NCBI RefSeq assembly: GCF_001625305.1 | Contig: NW_017804531.1 | Location: 888,226 to 952,225, forward strand | Direction of reading: 5' to 3' | Length of the DNA stretch: 64,000 bases | Source of the DNA: Branchiostoma belcheri | Taxonomy: Eukaryota; Chordata; Leptocardii; Amphioxiformes; Branchiostomatidae | In this document: one piece after another, positions 21,806 to 34,413 of the stretch | How the letters are laid out: the number at the start of each line of letters is the position of its first letter | How positions within the stretch are numbered: the stretch's first letter is position 1 | Translations under genes and position numbers: made by a program | The notes under the pieces: generated by a model | Databases searched by the model: none | What the model saw: the letters and a program-made list of their open reading frames with translations, nothing else | What the model was told of the DNA's origin: nothing

Positions 21806-21962
21806 TTAATCTCCAAGCAGATGTTTAGGTGGCCGTAAAAGACAGTATCAAATTGGCCAGGCAGTATCCATTTGCCACCCAACATACAGTCTGGCCAATG
21901 GATACTGCCTGGCCAATTTGATACTGTCTTTCGCGGACACCTAAACATCTGCTTGGAGATTA
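21804..21962. mobile_element. palindromic MITE, TAATCTCCAAGCAG family, nested insertion
   Basis: The ends TAATCTCCAAGCAGATGTTT and its reverse complement enclose ATTGGCCAGGCAGTATCC and its mirror; almost the whole element is one palindrome. GTAGAGACT occurs on both sides (21795-21803, 21963-21971), so it inserted into the right end of the preceding MITE. Confidence 0.85.
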
Positions 21963-21971
21963 GTAGAGACT

Positions 21972-23443
21972 AGATGGTGGACAAAATCAAGGAGGTTTTG
22001 CCGAAACAGACGACACATGTGACCTGTCACACTTTAGGACAGGTTTACGGCAGCAAATGGACTGAAGATGTTCTCCTGGACAACGTTACATCCGTGGGTG
22101 GTCGCAAACTTCTGCTAATAGCATTTAAGGTTGTATTTTTTGGGTACCGCACATAATATAGCTAGAACCAGCCTCCTTTCCCTTCCGCGACATCGCATTT
22201 TGCCTCATCGGTATGCTACGGGAAAGGGTTGAGTCATCTTACTACATGAAAGGAATGACCAGAAAAATTAACTTTGAAAATCCAGCTTGCCGCGCGCTTG
22301 ACAACATTATACTGGCAGCAACTACGTACTTTGTATACAAGTCCCGTTTGAATGATAAGATTTGATGTGGTTGCTTAAAGATTTGTTTCGTACTTGTTTT
22401 TACGCGTTCCCTTATGCCAATATTGGTCGTATTTTGTTACTTTGGCCCGTTCTACTTCACTCGTGTGTACTCGTACGAGAAGACTGGATAATCAATTCTT
22501 ATGACCTACAAATTTCTCTGTCGCAGACGTGACCTAAAAAGACAAATTGCGAGCAGTTTGTAATAATGAAAACTTGATAGGACGGAGCTGTAATAAAATG
22601 AAGACAAACACAGTTAGCTGGAAGCTACAGCCTTAGTAGTCTGTGTGATTCAGAGTACCATCAAAATTGATGGGTTAACACTTTGAGAAAGTGAACAGAG
22701 AGGAAGAAGAATAGCAATTTGCACAACAGAGATGGAACAAATCAGAAAGTCAAGCGAGGAAGACAGGTAAATAATTCACAGACACAACTATGAACATCAT
22801 GTAAAGAACATCATGTAAAGACTCAATAAATCATCAGTTTTAGTCACAACTTTTGGTTTACTTTAGATTATTGATAAGGAATGACCTGACATTTTGTATA
22901 CATCTAAGAAGTGAATTCATTGTATTTCTTACATCAAGTGGTACGGTAGTGTGCGCAACAGGATTGCGATTAGTCCAAAAACAAGGAGCAATATAAATTA
23001 ATACAGATCGGAAAATGATGAATACATTGTAGACTGTGCATACGTGTGTGTGTTGTCTTTGTTGTACAGGTTATTTACCACCACAGCTAGTCGGCCACCT
23101 TGTAATTACATCGAACACCTCTCTATCCGCTGATGTCGCCGTAAATTAGACCCTGTAATGACAGGTTTACATCGAGGGTAATCAGCCGGGTCATTAACTC
23201 ATCGATTGACCTGTTTTTCGTGTTACAGAAAAGGCTGTCAGTTCCTTCCTAAAACAGCCCACCTAATGAGAAGTAGGCTGTTTTATCTATGGAATGCGGA
23301 GATACTAGTACACCCTTGGAAAAGTAACGCACAGAATGTCCTCTATGGATCATACGCTAAAAATTCCTCGAATGAAAGCTCGATGAAAAACCTCCTTTAG
23401 CTTACGAGTGATGATTTCTCCCAAATCTGTGATAAAACATTCA
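21972..23443. other. noncoding stretch, nothing recognised
   Basis: No exon, RNA gene or repeat family recognised. A 60-codon plus frame at 21974-22156 lacks similarity to anything known to me and has no splice context. Confidence 0.35.
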
Positions 23444-23925
23444 TAGTTCTGTGGTTGAGCTTTTTTTGTGTTCATGATGACTAATTGAAAAAATTTATAA
23501 AAGCATAATCTCAGTGTACTCATCCCCTTTCCCTCGCCCAAGTTGAAATACGAGTGTATTTCTTTCGCGCCATTGATTGCAGCAATGTAGAACCACGCCA
23601 TCGAAATCACCTTAGTTCTGTGCCTGTGGTTGAGTTTTTTTGTGGTCGTGATAACTGCTTAAATAGCCTAGACAAAAGCGAAACTCAACCTTCCCCTCCA
23701 TATTTTGAAATGTATTTCTTTCGCGTCATTAATTGCAGCGATTTCCAACCCAGACGCCGAAAGCACCTCTGTACCTACATGCACGAACATGCATCTTGTA
23801 TCATACCTAGATATCTTTGAAATAGTTCTGTGGTTGAGACTTTTTGTGTTCGTCAGATTTATAAGCTAAAGGTGAAACTCCCCTTCCGAATCCCGGCCCT
23901 CGCCAACCTTTGAATGCCGCCGACT
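23444..23925. repeat. three diverged tandem copies, 170-210 bp
   Basis: TAGTTCTGTGGTTGAG-type starts at about 23444, 23613 and 23823. The first two copies also share TGTATTTCTTTCGCG near their ends. Divergence is high, so this is an old duplication. Confidence 0.65.
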
Positions 23926-24315
23926 TTGTACCTACATGCACGTATCTTGTATCAAACATAAAGGTCATGCGTATCTCCGTCATTCGTTCATTTCCCGCCA
24001 TCTTTCCTCCACATTACCTGTCCCTACATCATCATTCTTCACTCCATCGACCGCTCACACGGAACACTGGAGACAAAATCGCCCATTTGTATGGAATCGA
24101 TAACAATCGTTGTCCTCTATTGCACATGCCTTCTGCAATATGTATGGAGTGTAAATATGTGACAGTGACTGCACGGTGGAACGAACACAGGAATGCCTAA
24201 CGTCCTCTTTAATACAATCTTCAGATCTTTTCTTTCTGTCTCCTTTCTTAAAATATCAACATTGTAGGCATAAGGTAATGTTGCCTGAGTGGAGTTGATA
24301 TTTATAAAATTGAAA

Positions 24316-24885
<570 letters not shown>

Positions 24886-25022
24886 GGAAATCGGCTGGAA
24901 AGAGTAGAAATTGGCGTTTTCGGGTGAGGCAAACTACACTTCCTAGCGGACCAACTCCCCTGACATATCTATTTGCCAAGTTCTACTATTGCTAGCCGCT
25001 TCCGAAGCCTGGTAGAGGCTAT
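24886..25022. mobile_element. MITE, TAGCCTCTACC family, internally deleted copy
   Basis: Left-arm remnant CGGCTGGAAAGAGTAGAAAT and right arm CGGACCAACTCCCCTGACAT..CCGAAGCCTGGTAGAGGCTA. It matches the 21.6 and 34.7 kb copies; the outermost left end is missing. Confidence 0.75.
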
Positions 25023-25807
25023 CTGTTAGCCAGATTACGTGCGAATTTTGATTTTCTTTCGGAACATTTCCAGAAAAGTATTCCTGACACGGGACATGGT
25101 GGGAAATACGGCTGTAGTCTTGTTGCATGGCATCATCCGTCTATGGCATCATCCTGGTCTTGTGATAGTGTTTAATTTAGGGTTCTTGTAATACATGCAT
25201 GCCCTGTTGTCAGTAACCATTAGTAGTGTTTGTGTAGAATTCAACTACTCCATGACATCTTCAAGCAGATCTTGGGTTGAAAACCGCAACAACTTTTGGT
25301 TGCCCGAATTTTCTTTACCAAAGTTTTTTTTTAACTTTTGACACGCAAAGATCCTACAGAATTGTTCATCCCAGTATCTGCTTGGAAATGAAGGATCCAC
25401 GACTCGCCCTCATTACGATTCAGAAAACGTCGCCCAACTGAATTATTCAAACACACGAGACCGCTGATCGGTTCACAAGTCATTTCCAGGTTGTCGACCT
25501 GAGAATTTATTAATCCTCGTTGCTGATTGGTTTAATTGTGATGGGCGTGAGCGACGAGCTTCGTTCGTTTTTCACCCAAAACTCGGGACGTGATTGCGTC
25601 CAAATTAGGCCCTGCGGGGGACGAGAGAATTAGAAAAATGACATGTAAACGGTTTTGCGACATCGACCCGGAATTCCCAGTCCCAATTACGCAGATTTCT
25701 CACAACACTAATGGTTAATGCTTCAAACTCTATTATGTTATCTTAATCGCGGGGCAAAATTGGTAAAATTGTTGATTAGATTATTATCGATTGAAGAAAA
25801 GTGTGAA
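25023..25807. other. noncoding stretch, nothing recognised
   Basis: No gene, RNA or repeat family recognised. Confidence 0.35.
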
Positions 25808-26720
25808 ACAAAATAAGATTAAACACTGGGGGAGGAAGAAAAAGCATATACAATGTATTTTCCAGCGTTCAACTTACAAAAAAGTTAAAGTATGAAAGAC
25901 AACAGTCTGAACGTATTCTCTAATCTCCTATGATGTGTGCCTGAGATAGTTTGTGCTAACGATATGGAGATAATTATTATAAGCATTGAGAAGTGGGAAG
26001 AGGATTGAAACAAAATAAGATTAAACACTGGGGGAGTAGAAAAAGGCACATGCAATGTATTTTACAGCGTTCAACTTACTAAAAAGTTAGTGTATGAAAG
26101 ACAACAGTCTAAAGATGTTCTCCAAACTTCCATAATACATTTATATGCGCCTGAGAAATTTTATGCTAACGATATGGAGATAATTATTAGAATGGAGAAG
26201 TTGCAAGGGCGTTTGAACGTTACATGCATACCCACTTTACACTTACAAGGCATTTGTTCAGATTACTTCCAACAACACACTAGGGGAGGAAGAAAAGGCA
26301 TATGCAATATGTTTTCCAGCGTTCAACTTACTAAAAAGTTACAGTATGAAAGACAACAGTCTGAACGTATTCTCTAATCTCCCACGATGTGTGCCTGAGA
26401 TAGTTTGTGCTAACGATATGGAGATAATTATTAGCATTGAGAAGTGGGAAGAGGATTGAAACAAAATAAGATTAAACACTGGGGGAGTAGAAAAAGGCAA
26501 TATTATGCAATGTATTTTCCAGCGTTAAACTAACAAAAAAGTTTGAGTATGAAAGTATGAAAGACAACAGTTCGGATGTGTTCTCTAACCTTCCATAAAA
26601 TCTGCCTGACAGAGTTAGTGCCTACAACATTGAGATACATGTATATAGTTGGTATAAGAGTGAAAGGGGAGGGGGGGGGCTTAACGTTCCATGCACATCC
26701 ACCAACTTTATACTACTTAG
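25808..26720. repeat. four diverged tandem units, 190-260 bp
   Basis: Units begin near 25808, 26010, 26270 and 26461 (words ACAAAATAAGATTAAACACT and ATGAAAGACAACAGTCTGAA). AT-rich, with no stable frame; a 95-codon frame at 26090-26377 is incidental. Confidence 0.8.
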
Positions 26721-26989
26721 AAGACATGTGTTCAAATTAGATCCAACAACACACTAGCTTTCCTGACGGTTAGTTTGACAAATGAATCCTTTAACGGCAT
26801 CACATGCTCCAATTAACATGTAAATACGTCGGCCTTATCGTTGGAGAGTACACTACCAGTGCGGGTATTGATCCAGAGGTTTTGCCCTGGACACGCACAT
26901 ATCTGTCATGGAGTCCTACTCGGAATGGAACTCTACACGGATCAGACTGTATGGATGGCCTCATGTCAGCAGAGAGTGCTACTATACTT

Positions 26990-27360
26990 CTTTCTCTCCT
27001 CCTTTCTTCCATCCTTCTCTCCTTTCTTCCTTCATTCCTTTCTTTCTTTCCTTCCTTTCTTCCATCCTTCCTTTCCTCCTTTCTTTCCATCCATCCATCC
27101 ACCCATCCTTCCTTCCTTCCTTTGTTGCTCCCTCCCCCTCACCCTTCCTTCCTTCATTCCTTTGTTGCTCCCTCCCCCTCCCCTTCCTTCCTCCATTCTA
27201 TCCATCCTTCTTTCTTTCCTTCCTTCCTTCCTCCTCCCTCTCTACCTTCCATCCTTCCTTTCCCTTCTGCCTTCCTTCCTTTGTTGCTCCCTCCCATCCC
27301 ATTTTCAACCCTTCCTTCCCTCCTTCGAATTCCTTCCTTCCTTACCTCCTTCCTCATCAT
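26990..27360. repeat. long pyrimidine tract, (TTCC)n-rich
   Basis: About 360 bp almost wholly of C and T, built from CTTCC/CATCC words, with an internal repeated segment CCTTTGTTGCTCCCTCCC at three places. Low complexity; all frames on both strands stay open by composition. Confidence 0.95.
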
Positions 27361-27609
27361 ATGCACCAGAATGAGTTCATCTCCCAGTGGATATGAGTTC
27401 TGACACATGGCACTGATGAGTGGATGGGAATGGACAATCTATCACCATTCAGTCTCCAACCAAAGCGGTTCTGACTGGTGCAATGTGCAATGAGGGGATA
27501 CTGAAATTACCTTACACACATGTACGTAGCTGTAGTCAATTAGTGTTCACTGCTGCAGCCACTTAAATTGGTCTTATCATACATCTTCATTGTCTTTGCG
27601 AGCTTACAA

Positions 27610-27682
27610 AGCTTGTATCTGTTGTATCTGTATCTAAATAGACAGTCTAGCTAACCGCCTTTCGACGTAACACACCAGCTAA
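27610..27682 (-). repeat. 50-bp minisatellite module, locus 5 (one unit)
   Basis: The minus strand reads AGCTGGTGTGTTACGTCGAA and on to a TACAGATACAA-like end. A single decayed unit. Confidence 0.75.
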
Positions 27683-30069
27683 TAGGCGTAGGATAGGGCA
27701 TAACTACGCAGAAAGAAACTGCTTCGAATCTCTCTGTAAGTCATACAATTGTATCATCCGACGAGACGGCCCAATTCCTCTAATGCATTTATAATTTTCA
27801 AGCAAGGTGACTGACTGACTTTATTACGATTCACGTTTAGCATATATGTGAATAAATCAATATCTCCGTAGCTCCGACCATAAAGGTTATAGAAGTGGTC
27901 AAATAACCGCGGGTGGGGAAAAATGGGTCTGCTGTTCTATTGAGACCATATCGGAGATGCAGAAAAGAACACTGCCCGATTCAGCACAGCGGTGTTGTAA
28001 CATATTGAGGTGATGCAATTCTATCGAGTATGTTGGAGTTTTCTTACAAATGTCTTCAACACCACGAAATTACGACAGTCCCGATGTATTGTTAAACTTT
28101 ATTTCGTAGGATCATTTTGGCACTAACTAGAAAAGTCCCTACCTGCGTATTTTTCAGGACTAAAACCGGGAACACAACACTAATTTTCCTAGGCTTCACC
28201 AGGTACAGTGAGCGGGGGGTGGGGGGGTGGGGGGGCGAGACATGATCCTCTGTAGTTCAGTCACGTTTTTCCGGGAACTTCCGGCCCCCGTGAACCGTAC
28301 ATTGTCCGGTCACGAATTACCGCAGTGCTGCCTGTATCGACCCGCTGATTTCCTAGGCGGGAAGCCGGAATTACGACGTCCGTCTGGACCCTTTTCCGCT
28401 CCTCTCTCTACCTGGTTAACTAGCCGAGGGGGCAGCGATCCCGCTAGGATTGATGTCGCTTAAATCAGTGTTTAGTACAGGCCAAAAATAGACCTCTACT
28501 GTCGGCGGTGTAGCCGTTCTGATGTAATATACATGGTTGGTAAGCGCAGAGAGCTGTGGTTGGATTTGGAGGGAGAACGGTCTAGAGATTTCCAATTTGG
28601 AGGAACCGTTTTGTTAAATCTGTGCACGTCTTTAAATGTTAGCACCTTTTTTTCAGTATTCGTGTATTGCGTGTGGCTGTTCCTGTGTTTCGTGTAGGAT
28701 TCTTAGTTAGGAAACAATCTTACGGAAACACGCAACCAAGAAATTTAAAAGAATCTTGCCAAGAAGGTTATATATTTACTCCAAAGAGTTTATATTTGTC
28801 TACTTGTTCATATGGATACGATTTGAAAATATTATTGATAATATATTACGTGTGGCGGAGGATTCCTTCTGTAGGAAACTATTTCAAGGAAACGTATAAC
28901 CAGCAAAGACTCTTGCGAAGAATGTTTATATGTTTCTGCTGTCCAGAGTTTGAATATGAAGGCGGCACTGTGTTGCTTGTACCAAAGAGTTTGTGTGTTT
29001 ATTTATTTGTCTGTATGTATAAGATTATAAAATGTTATGATATGTAAGTGGTAGATGATGGAATTTCATATTTGTGTGGCAAATTAGGTGAAGTATTTTA
29101 CTTTTATTCCATAAATAGTCGGCAGAGGTATACTTTGCTGATTTTCCAAAAATAGTTGTTGACAAATGATCGGTGTCACCGGATACCGGAAATTTTATCA
29201 CAACCAGGAAATGGCGTGATATTTGACCATTTACGTACTCTCGTGTCCACTATCGCTACAGATGGAAAGATGTGTTGTAATGGTCATCAGTCAGTTATAA
29301 ACAGCCATTGGTGCCCGGAGAATAACCTATAAAGTAGCACATTAAGTCCCATGGCAGTGTTCGCATGTCATGACCTCCTTGGTGCTGAAACGCCATCCGT
29401 TAGTTACATATGTCCTTACTTCTGAGGATTGTTTCATGATTTTTGAGGGAGGGGGCGGAGGTGTTTTTTTTTTAGTTTTCCTGTACCAAGAATTTTTCCT
29501 CAACAGGAGTTCATGCTCACCATAATTTTTTACATATATTTCTCTTAAGAGGAACAAGTTGCTATAAGTTAACACACTGGCGCTAGAAGAAGTGGATTTC
29601 GTAGTTTCTGAAGTTTCAAATAGTATAATGGTCAAACTTTGTGTCGCAAACCGACATGTTTTGTCTCTATACATTCTGTTCATAATAGCTTAGCGCCACA
29701 AACCTGTTTATGTTCCCAATAAAACAGGCTTCCCCGGTGTAGCCCAATGTGAATACATGTGAACACAGCTTCCGAAAAAAGGTCAATCTAATTAGTAATG
29801 ATGTAATAGTCGGTAATAATCAGATACTGTTTTGTCATTTCACCCATGAAGAAGTAGACTTGGAACTAATGTGATCCATCGCTACAATGAGTGGATCAAG
29901 TCACAGATGTAATGTATTTATGATAGGAAAAAAAACCGACTGTCTTTCACTGGCTGTTCTGTGCATGGTGTATTGTAGCAGATTGACGAATAACGTTAAC
30001 ATTTCCTGTTCAGAGAGACATCTACTAATACGAATAACAGGACAAAGACAGAGTGACGGTGGACTCAAG
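27683..30069. other. noncoding stretch, nothing recognised
   Basis: G-run (GGGGGTGGGGGG) near 28215 and several open frames under 130 codons without recognisable products. A 126-codon plus frame at 28667-29047 contains two loosely similar halves (words near 28680 and 28855 starting GTGTGGC), so it is probably a local duplication rather than a gene. Confidence 0.35.
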
Positions 30070-30420
30070 CTGAACTCAACTTAAATTCTCGCCGCCACAT
30101 ACGATTCTGGCTCAGGTCTCCTTTACACCCGATGTCCCTATAGCGATTTTGTTATATCATTCTTGGCTTGCACAGAAAAAATAATCTCAAAAGAAAAACG
30201 AGCAAGTAGACACATTTTACGTGCCTTGGGTCGTTTCGTATCTTGATTCAGGTTGAACTCAACTTAAATTCTCCCCGCATATACTATTCTGGCTCAGGTC
30301 TCCTTTACACCAAATGTTCCTCTCTAGAGATGGGCAATTTGTTGTATCATTCTTGGATTCGCACAGCAAACGAGCAAGTACTCAGAGTTTGACGTGCCTT
30401 CGGTTTACGTGCCTAATCTT
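30070..30420. repeat. two tandem copies, 183-bp unit
   Basis: TGAACTCAACTTAAATTCTC at 30071 and 30254; both copies continue with TCTGGCTCAGGTCTCCTTTA. Noncoding. Confidence 0.8.
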
Positions 30421-30668
30421 GATGTCCCTCTCCAATCTCTACCGAAAGGAAACCGTGACCAAGAATATGTCGTTGACATAATGGCCCAGAACCCTGGCCG
30501 ATAAGCGCATCCGAAAACCATTACCGACAGGCGCAACTTGTCCTACCGCGCGCGGAGACAAATCAGGCTCGACGTGTATCGGAAGATCGAACAGACAACG
30601 AATTACTGTCCTTTACAATGGAAAAGGGTTAGTACTGCGACTCGGGATGGAATCTGGAGTCCTGAAAA

Positions 30669-30810
30669 TGTACTGTATCTGTATCTGTATCAGTATAGCC
30701 GGGATAACCGCCCTTCGGCGTAACACACCAGCTTCGCAGGCGCGGCTAGCTACTAGTACTAGTATATCACACCGAACGACTTGTTACACTCAATCTTTGC
30801 ACATCTAATT
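30669..30810 (-). repeat. 50-bp minisatellite module, locus 6
   Basis: On the minus strand the leader ATTAGATGTGCAAAGATTGA and AACAAGTCGTTCGGTGTGAT precede one 50-bp unit ending in TACAGATACAG words. The GC-rich segment is reduced. Confidence 0.8.
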
Positions 30811-30999
30811 GCAGGAGTTGTTCAAAGCTTTCTCAGTGATGATGCCCCAACTGTGCTTGGTGGCAACGAGTCCCAGTCTACGATAGTTCGGGGGAAATAC
30901 GAGTTTCCCCAGTACTAAAGAACAAAATGGATAGACGGAATCCGAACGTCAAGAACTACATAAAATAGCTTTATGCCCCAGAATTACTAGTTTTAAGGC

Positions 31000-31714
31000 T
31001 CTGGAGTGGCCCACAATCCCCAGTCTCTTGCTTTATAAATAGGTTGCAATGCAGTACAAATGAAAATATGAAAGCAACATCATTCATCCGTATGTACAGC
31101 GGCTCGGGGTAAAATCTGGAGGCCTGAAAATATATCATTTCGGAAATGGTTAGACGAAAATGCTACTGCACGTCGAACTACAAATATAACTTTATAGTCT
31201 AAGGTTACTGGCCTTCATGAAACTAAACGTTAGGATAGCTCCTAATCCGGAGTCTCTTGCTTGATATATTATAAGTCAATGCAGAGCAAATGAAAGCAGC
31301 AAAACGTCGTTACATCCAACAAGGTATGTAAGAAGGCAACATGTTTAAAAGAGTAAGCTTAAGGGTTACAGTTCAGCGTATGTCACTTATTCTAAACTAC
31401 ACAGAGAGAAACGTTCAGACAATTGTTATGGGATTCACAAATTAAACTGTAGGCCTGGCTTATTGTTATCTCACAGTTTATAGAACCTACTTTTGCAACC
31501 AACAGTATGGCCTGTTATCGAGAAGTTGTATCTAAATGTCTCGTCATTTCCAACTGCAAATCCCAACCCCGAGCCATGTGCATAACGGTAATGCCGCCTC
31601 GTCTGTCGTGTGTGCGATAGTGTTTTATGGGGTAGATGCAGCCGCCACAGAAACTGCTGGATGGATTTTGGATCCTGCCCGCTACGCTCCATGGACGATA
31701 ATATTCCCAAAGTG
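31000..31714. other. noncoding stretch with a faint duplication
   Basis: Segments near 31015-31090 and 31240-31300 share AGTCTCTTGCTT and GAAAGCA-type words, suggesting an old tandem duplication of about 230 bp. No gene recognised. Confidence 0.35.
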
Positions 31715-31918
31715 TAGTCTCTACCAGACTAACTACGCTGGCTATATACTCGTATATAGGAGAATATTTGCCAGGGGAGTTTGGCTACCTTGGGGTTTGA
31801 CTTGGCCGCTTCGGAGGGGAAGAAACAACCTTCCCGCGGCCTAACTCCCTTGGCCAATTTTACTCTCTTTTTTTGCCGAATTCTACGATCCGTATCCCCA
31901 TAGAAAGGCCTGGTGGAG
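31715..31918. mobile_element. MITE, TAGTCTCTACCAGAC family, with 9-bp target duplication
   Basis: The ends TAGTCTCTACCAGAC and CTGGTGGAGGCTA are inverted; the inner parts TTGCCAGGGGAGTT and AACTCCCTTGGCCAA mirror each other. CCCAAAGTG lies directly on both sides. A second copy is at 54122-54319. Confidence 0.85.
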
Positions 31919-32111
31919 GCTACCCAAAGTGCATAACTTTTGAAAGCATGCCAGGGGGGGGCGGTGTTCAAAAGAACCCCCCCCCGCACACACACACGCT
32001 GGAAGGTCGATTTTTTGCATCTACATGTCCAAGGTTTTTTAAAAGGTGGACTGATTCTGTCCTGATACCATTATTGTGGAGGACATTTTATAATCATAAA
32101 ATCATACCCAG

Positions 32112-32192
32112 AGTATTCACCAGTGCATACATGTATCGTCTGCAGTCACTTTATCGTTCCCAGTGTCTTCACTGGTGCATACCGTCTGCGGG
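32112..32192 (+). repeat. 46-bp minisatellite, plus-strand copies
   Basis: CGTCTGCAGTCACTTTATCG and CCAGTGTCTTCACTGGTGCA belong to the unit that is repeated in opposite orientation at 32683-32806. Confidence 0.7.
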
Positions 32193-32682
32193 CAAGTCTA
32201 TCCCTCAAACGGCTCCTGTCATTTGTTGGCGGTCATATCGGGTCAAAGCCGTAATGGCCGCCATGCACTGAGGTGAGCGATAAATCAGACTAGGGTCTGC
32301 ACGTGCAGAAATTGCTGCCAGTATCGGAAATTCCAACCCTGCTGATGGCCTCTCTGGCGGCCCTTTTCATGCCGCAAATATTGGCTTATTCGCAGATTGC
32401 GGTATCTACAGATCGTACATCAGAGTTCCGGCTCACAAAATACCGCAATCATGGCACTTTCCGTATATTCTTACTATCCGAGGAACCAGCAAGTTCAGTA
32501 ACTTCCTGGGGGTCCGGGGGCATCCCCCCAGAAAATGTTTAAAATTGAACCTAGCTTATGAAATGGCATTTCCTGAGGATTTTAAGAAAAAAAAGTCAGC
32601 GAAACCCGCATAACTGTTTCATGCAGTATTTTATTGGAAGATGAATGATTGAGTATATGATATCCGATGATATATAGATAAA

Positions 32683-32806
32683 GTAGCTGCAGACGGTATG
32701 CACTGCTGAATACACTGGGAACGATAAAGTGACTGCAGACGATATGCACTTCTGAATACACTGGGAACGATAAAATAGCTGCACCAGTAAAGATACTGGG
32801 AACGAC
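32683..32806 (-). repeat. 46-bp minisatellite, minus-strand copies
   Basis: About 2.7 copies of a 46-bp unit (CTGCAGACGGTATGCACT, ACACTGGGAACGATAAA), inverted with respect to 32112-32192. The two arrays could form a large stem. Confidence 0.8.
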
Positions 32807-32897
32807 AGTCGTGCCCAGAATTTGAACTGTTTTTCCTAGTCAATAACTGATTATCCTATACAAAAGTTATATATCAAACGTATAATTAGTTTAACAG

Positions 32898-32937
32898 CAA
32901 ACAAACAAACAAACAAACAAACAAACAAACAAACAAA
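32898..32937. repeat. (ACAA)n microsatellite
   Basis: About ten copies of the tetranucleotide ACAA/CAAA. Confidence 0.95.
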
Positions 32938-33364
32938 AGCTCGATATTCCACATAGATTCAATGAAAATCTTGTGAAAGGGACGTTTTCTACACTAAAAT
33001 GGATAAAAATACTAGTTTATTCACAGCACACTTTTCATGTAAAGCTTTCTACCTCTGTTGTTAATGGGTACCATTTACTAAAACAATCACCTGTTACGAA
33101 GGCAAATATCTCATTCCACAATCTTCCAATCGTTGTTTGACAGATAGAACCACGAACCAGTAGGAGTGTTACCGTATCCATCGTGCTTTAGATCAATCAG
33201 ACTTAAGTTTCTTCACTCTAATCGCCTGCGTGACATCAAGAGTCCCTGGGGGGGGGGGCTTGTCTAAACGTAAAGCGTCATCACTCTTACGTAACCGTCA
33301 TGTTTACAGATATCGAATTAAGCCACCAACTATTTTTTTATCGCTTTCGGAGTCTTCGCTTGTC

Positions 33365-33640
33365 ATTTTAGGCGACATTCGATCGTGCAGTCTGTCTCTG
33401 GACCAAGAGGTTGGGAGTTCGAATCCCGGCTGTTGTCGCTCACCAGACAGGCACGCTACTGGAAAGGGTCGCAGTCCTTAGGACAGAACGTTAAGATTTG
33501 GTCCACTGTAAGAAAAGAGCTAGTGGAATTTCCCCGGTACAATGAACCTGTAAATACTGTACATAGCGTCTGTCTTCTCTGTCACGACCAGTGGGAGATT
33601 AGCTCTTCAGTGAGCTAAAACAGGATAGAGATTTCCTTTC
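33365..33640 (+). repeat. tRNA-derived SINE (family A), uninterrupted copy
   Basis: The head contains GGTTGGGAGTTCGAATCCC (B box) after CTCTGGACCAAGAGG (anticodon-arm-like). The body continues through GGTACAATGAACCTGTAAAT to CTTCAGTGAGCTAAAAC. The same element, on the minus strand and split by a MITE, is at 49090-49530. Confidence 0.8.
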
Positions 33641-34343
33641 CCCTTTCCCGCGTCTTTCGTTTCGCGCGAGACTGGTCCAAAAGCGACCACGCCCACCCGA
33701 GAGCCCTCCGTGGTAAACGGCACCTGTCACTGGGGTGCTATCGATTCTTGTCGCTATGGCAACGCGTTTGACTGACGTGCCTGTCGCCAGACTTTCTCCT
33801 CGTTACGTACTGCCATGCTGTCGGCTTAGCAACGAATGTTGTTATGTGCGAGTATTTTTAACTTAACTAGAGACTGGGATATTATCTTTCACGAGCTGAC
33901 TAGAATTCTGTACGTGTATGTCCTACTCTGGTATTCCACTTCTCTCGATCGTCGATTTTGCCTGTCAATCATCCGAAATTGGACACTCCCACCAACTTTT
34001 GAGGGAGGTCACGTGAGGCATATTTCGCTGGGAGAGCTTCTGGGTTTGTCTGATATTGGAGGTAACAGACCGCTCGCCACATAGTCAGTCAGCATTGGCT
34101 GCACGGGCGTACGTGTTGCAGCTAGGCTCAATAATTTGTGTGGCCGCCGGAGGCTTGCGCTTGCCAGTTCCGACCAGGAAATCTCTTGCCTTCTTCCCTC
34201 TGTTCAGGATCTTGACTGGGTCTTGCTAAAACCGGACGGACTGAGGCTGCTAGAGCTACAGACGGCCGACGAGGGAGGTTTTTACCGAGAGGAGTAAAGG
34301 AGGAAGTACTCGGGAGGGCTGGAAGAACTCTGGAACGGACGAG
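33641..34343 (+). promoter_or_regulatory. upstream region of the carbonic anhydrase gene
   Basis: The 700 bp before the carbonic anhydrase start are richer in CG dinucleotides than the flanks, as expected of an animal promoter plus 5' leader. No TATA box or defined start site is visible. The final 80 bp, from GAGGGAGGTTTTTACCGAGA, is the likely leader. Confidence 0.35.
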
Positions 34344-34413
34344 ATGGTACCACTGCAGCAGGTTACTGTGGGAATGTTGGCGGGGGTGATCGCACTGGTT
34401 CTCTTCTCTACCG
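34344..34413 (+). CDS. carbonic anhydrase exon 1 (signal peptide)
   Basis: 23 codons plus one base, starting MVPLQQVTVG and continuing with the hydrophobic core MLAGVIALVLFSTG. The donor is ACCG|GTAAGT. The first in-frame ATG is used; a second Met at codon 11 would shorten the signal n-region. Cleavage is likely after the Ala-Asp-Ala formed with exon 2. Confidence 0.85.

Noticed and set aside
26800..27408. Ser/Phe/Pro-rich frames of up to 199 codons and the antisense Lys/Glu/Gly frame
   Set aside because: Composition of a TTCC-rich tract; all frames stay open for the same reason.
28667..29047. 126-codon frame
   Set aside because: Two loosely similar halves suggest a local duplication; no start context, splice sites or known domain.
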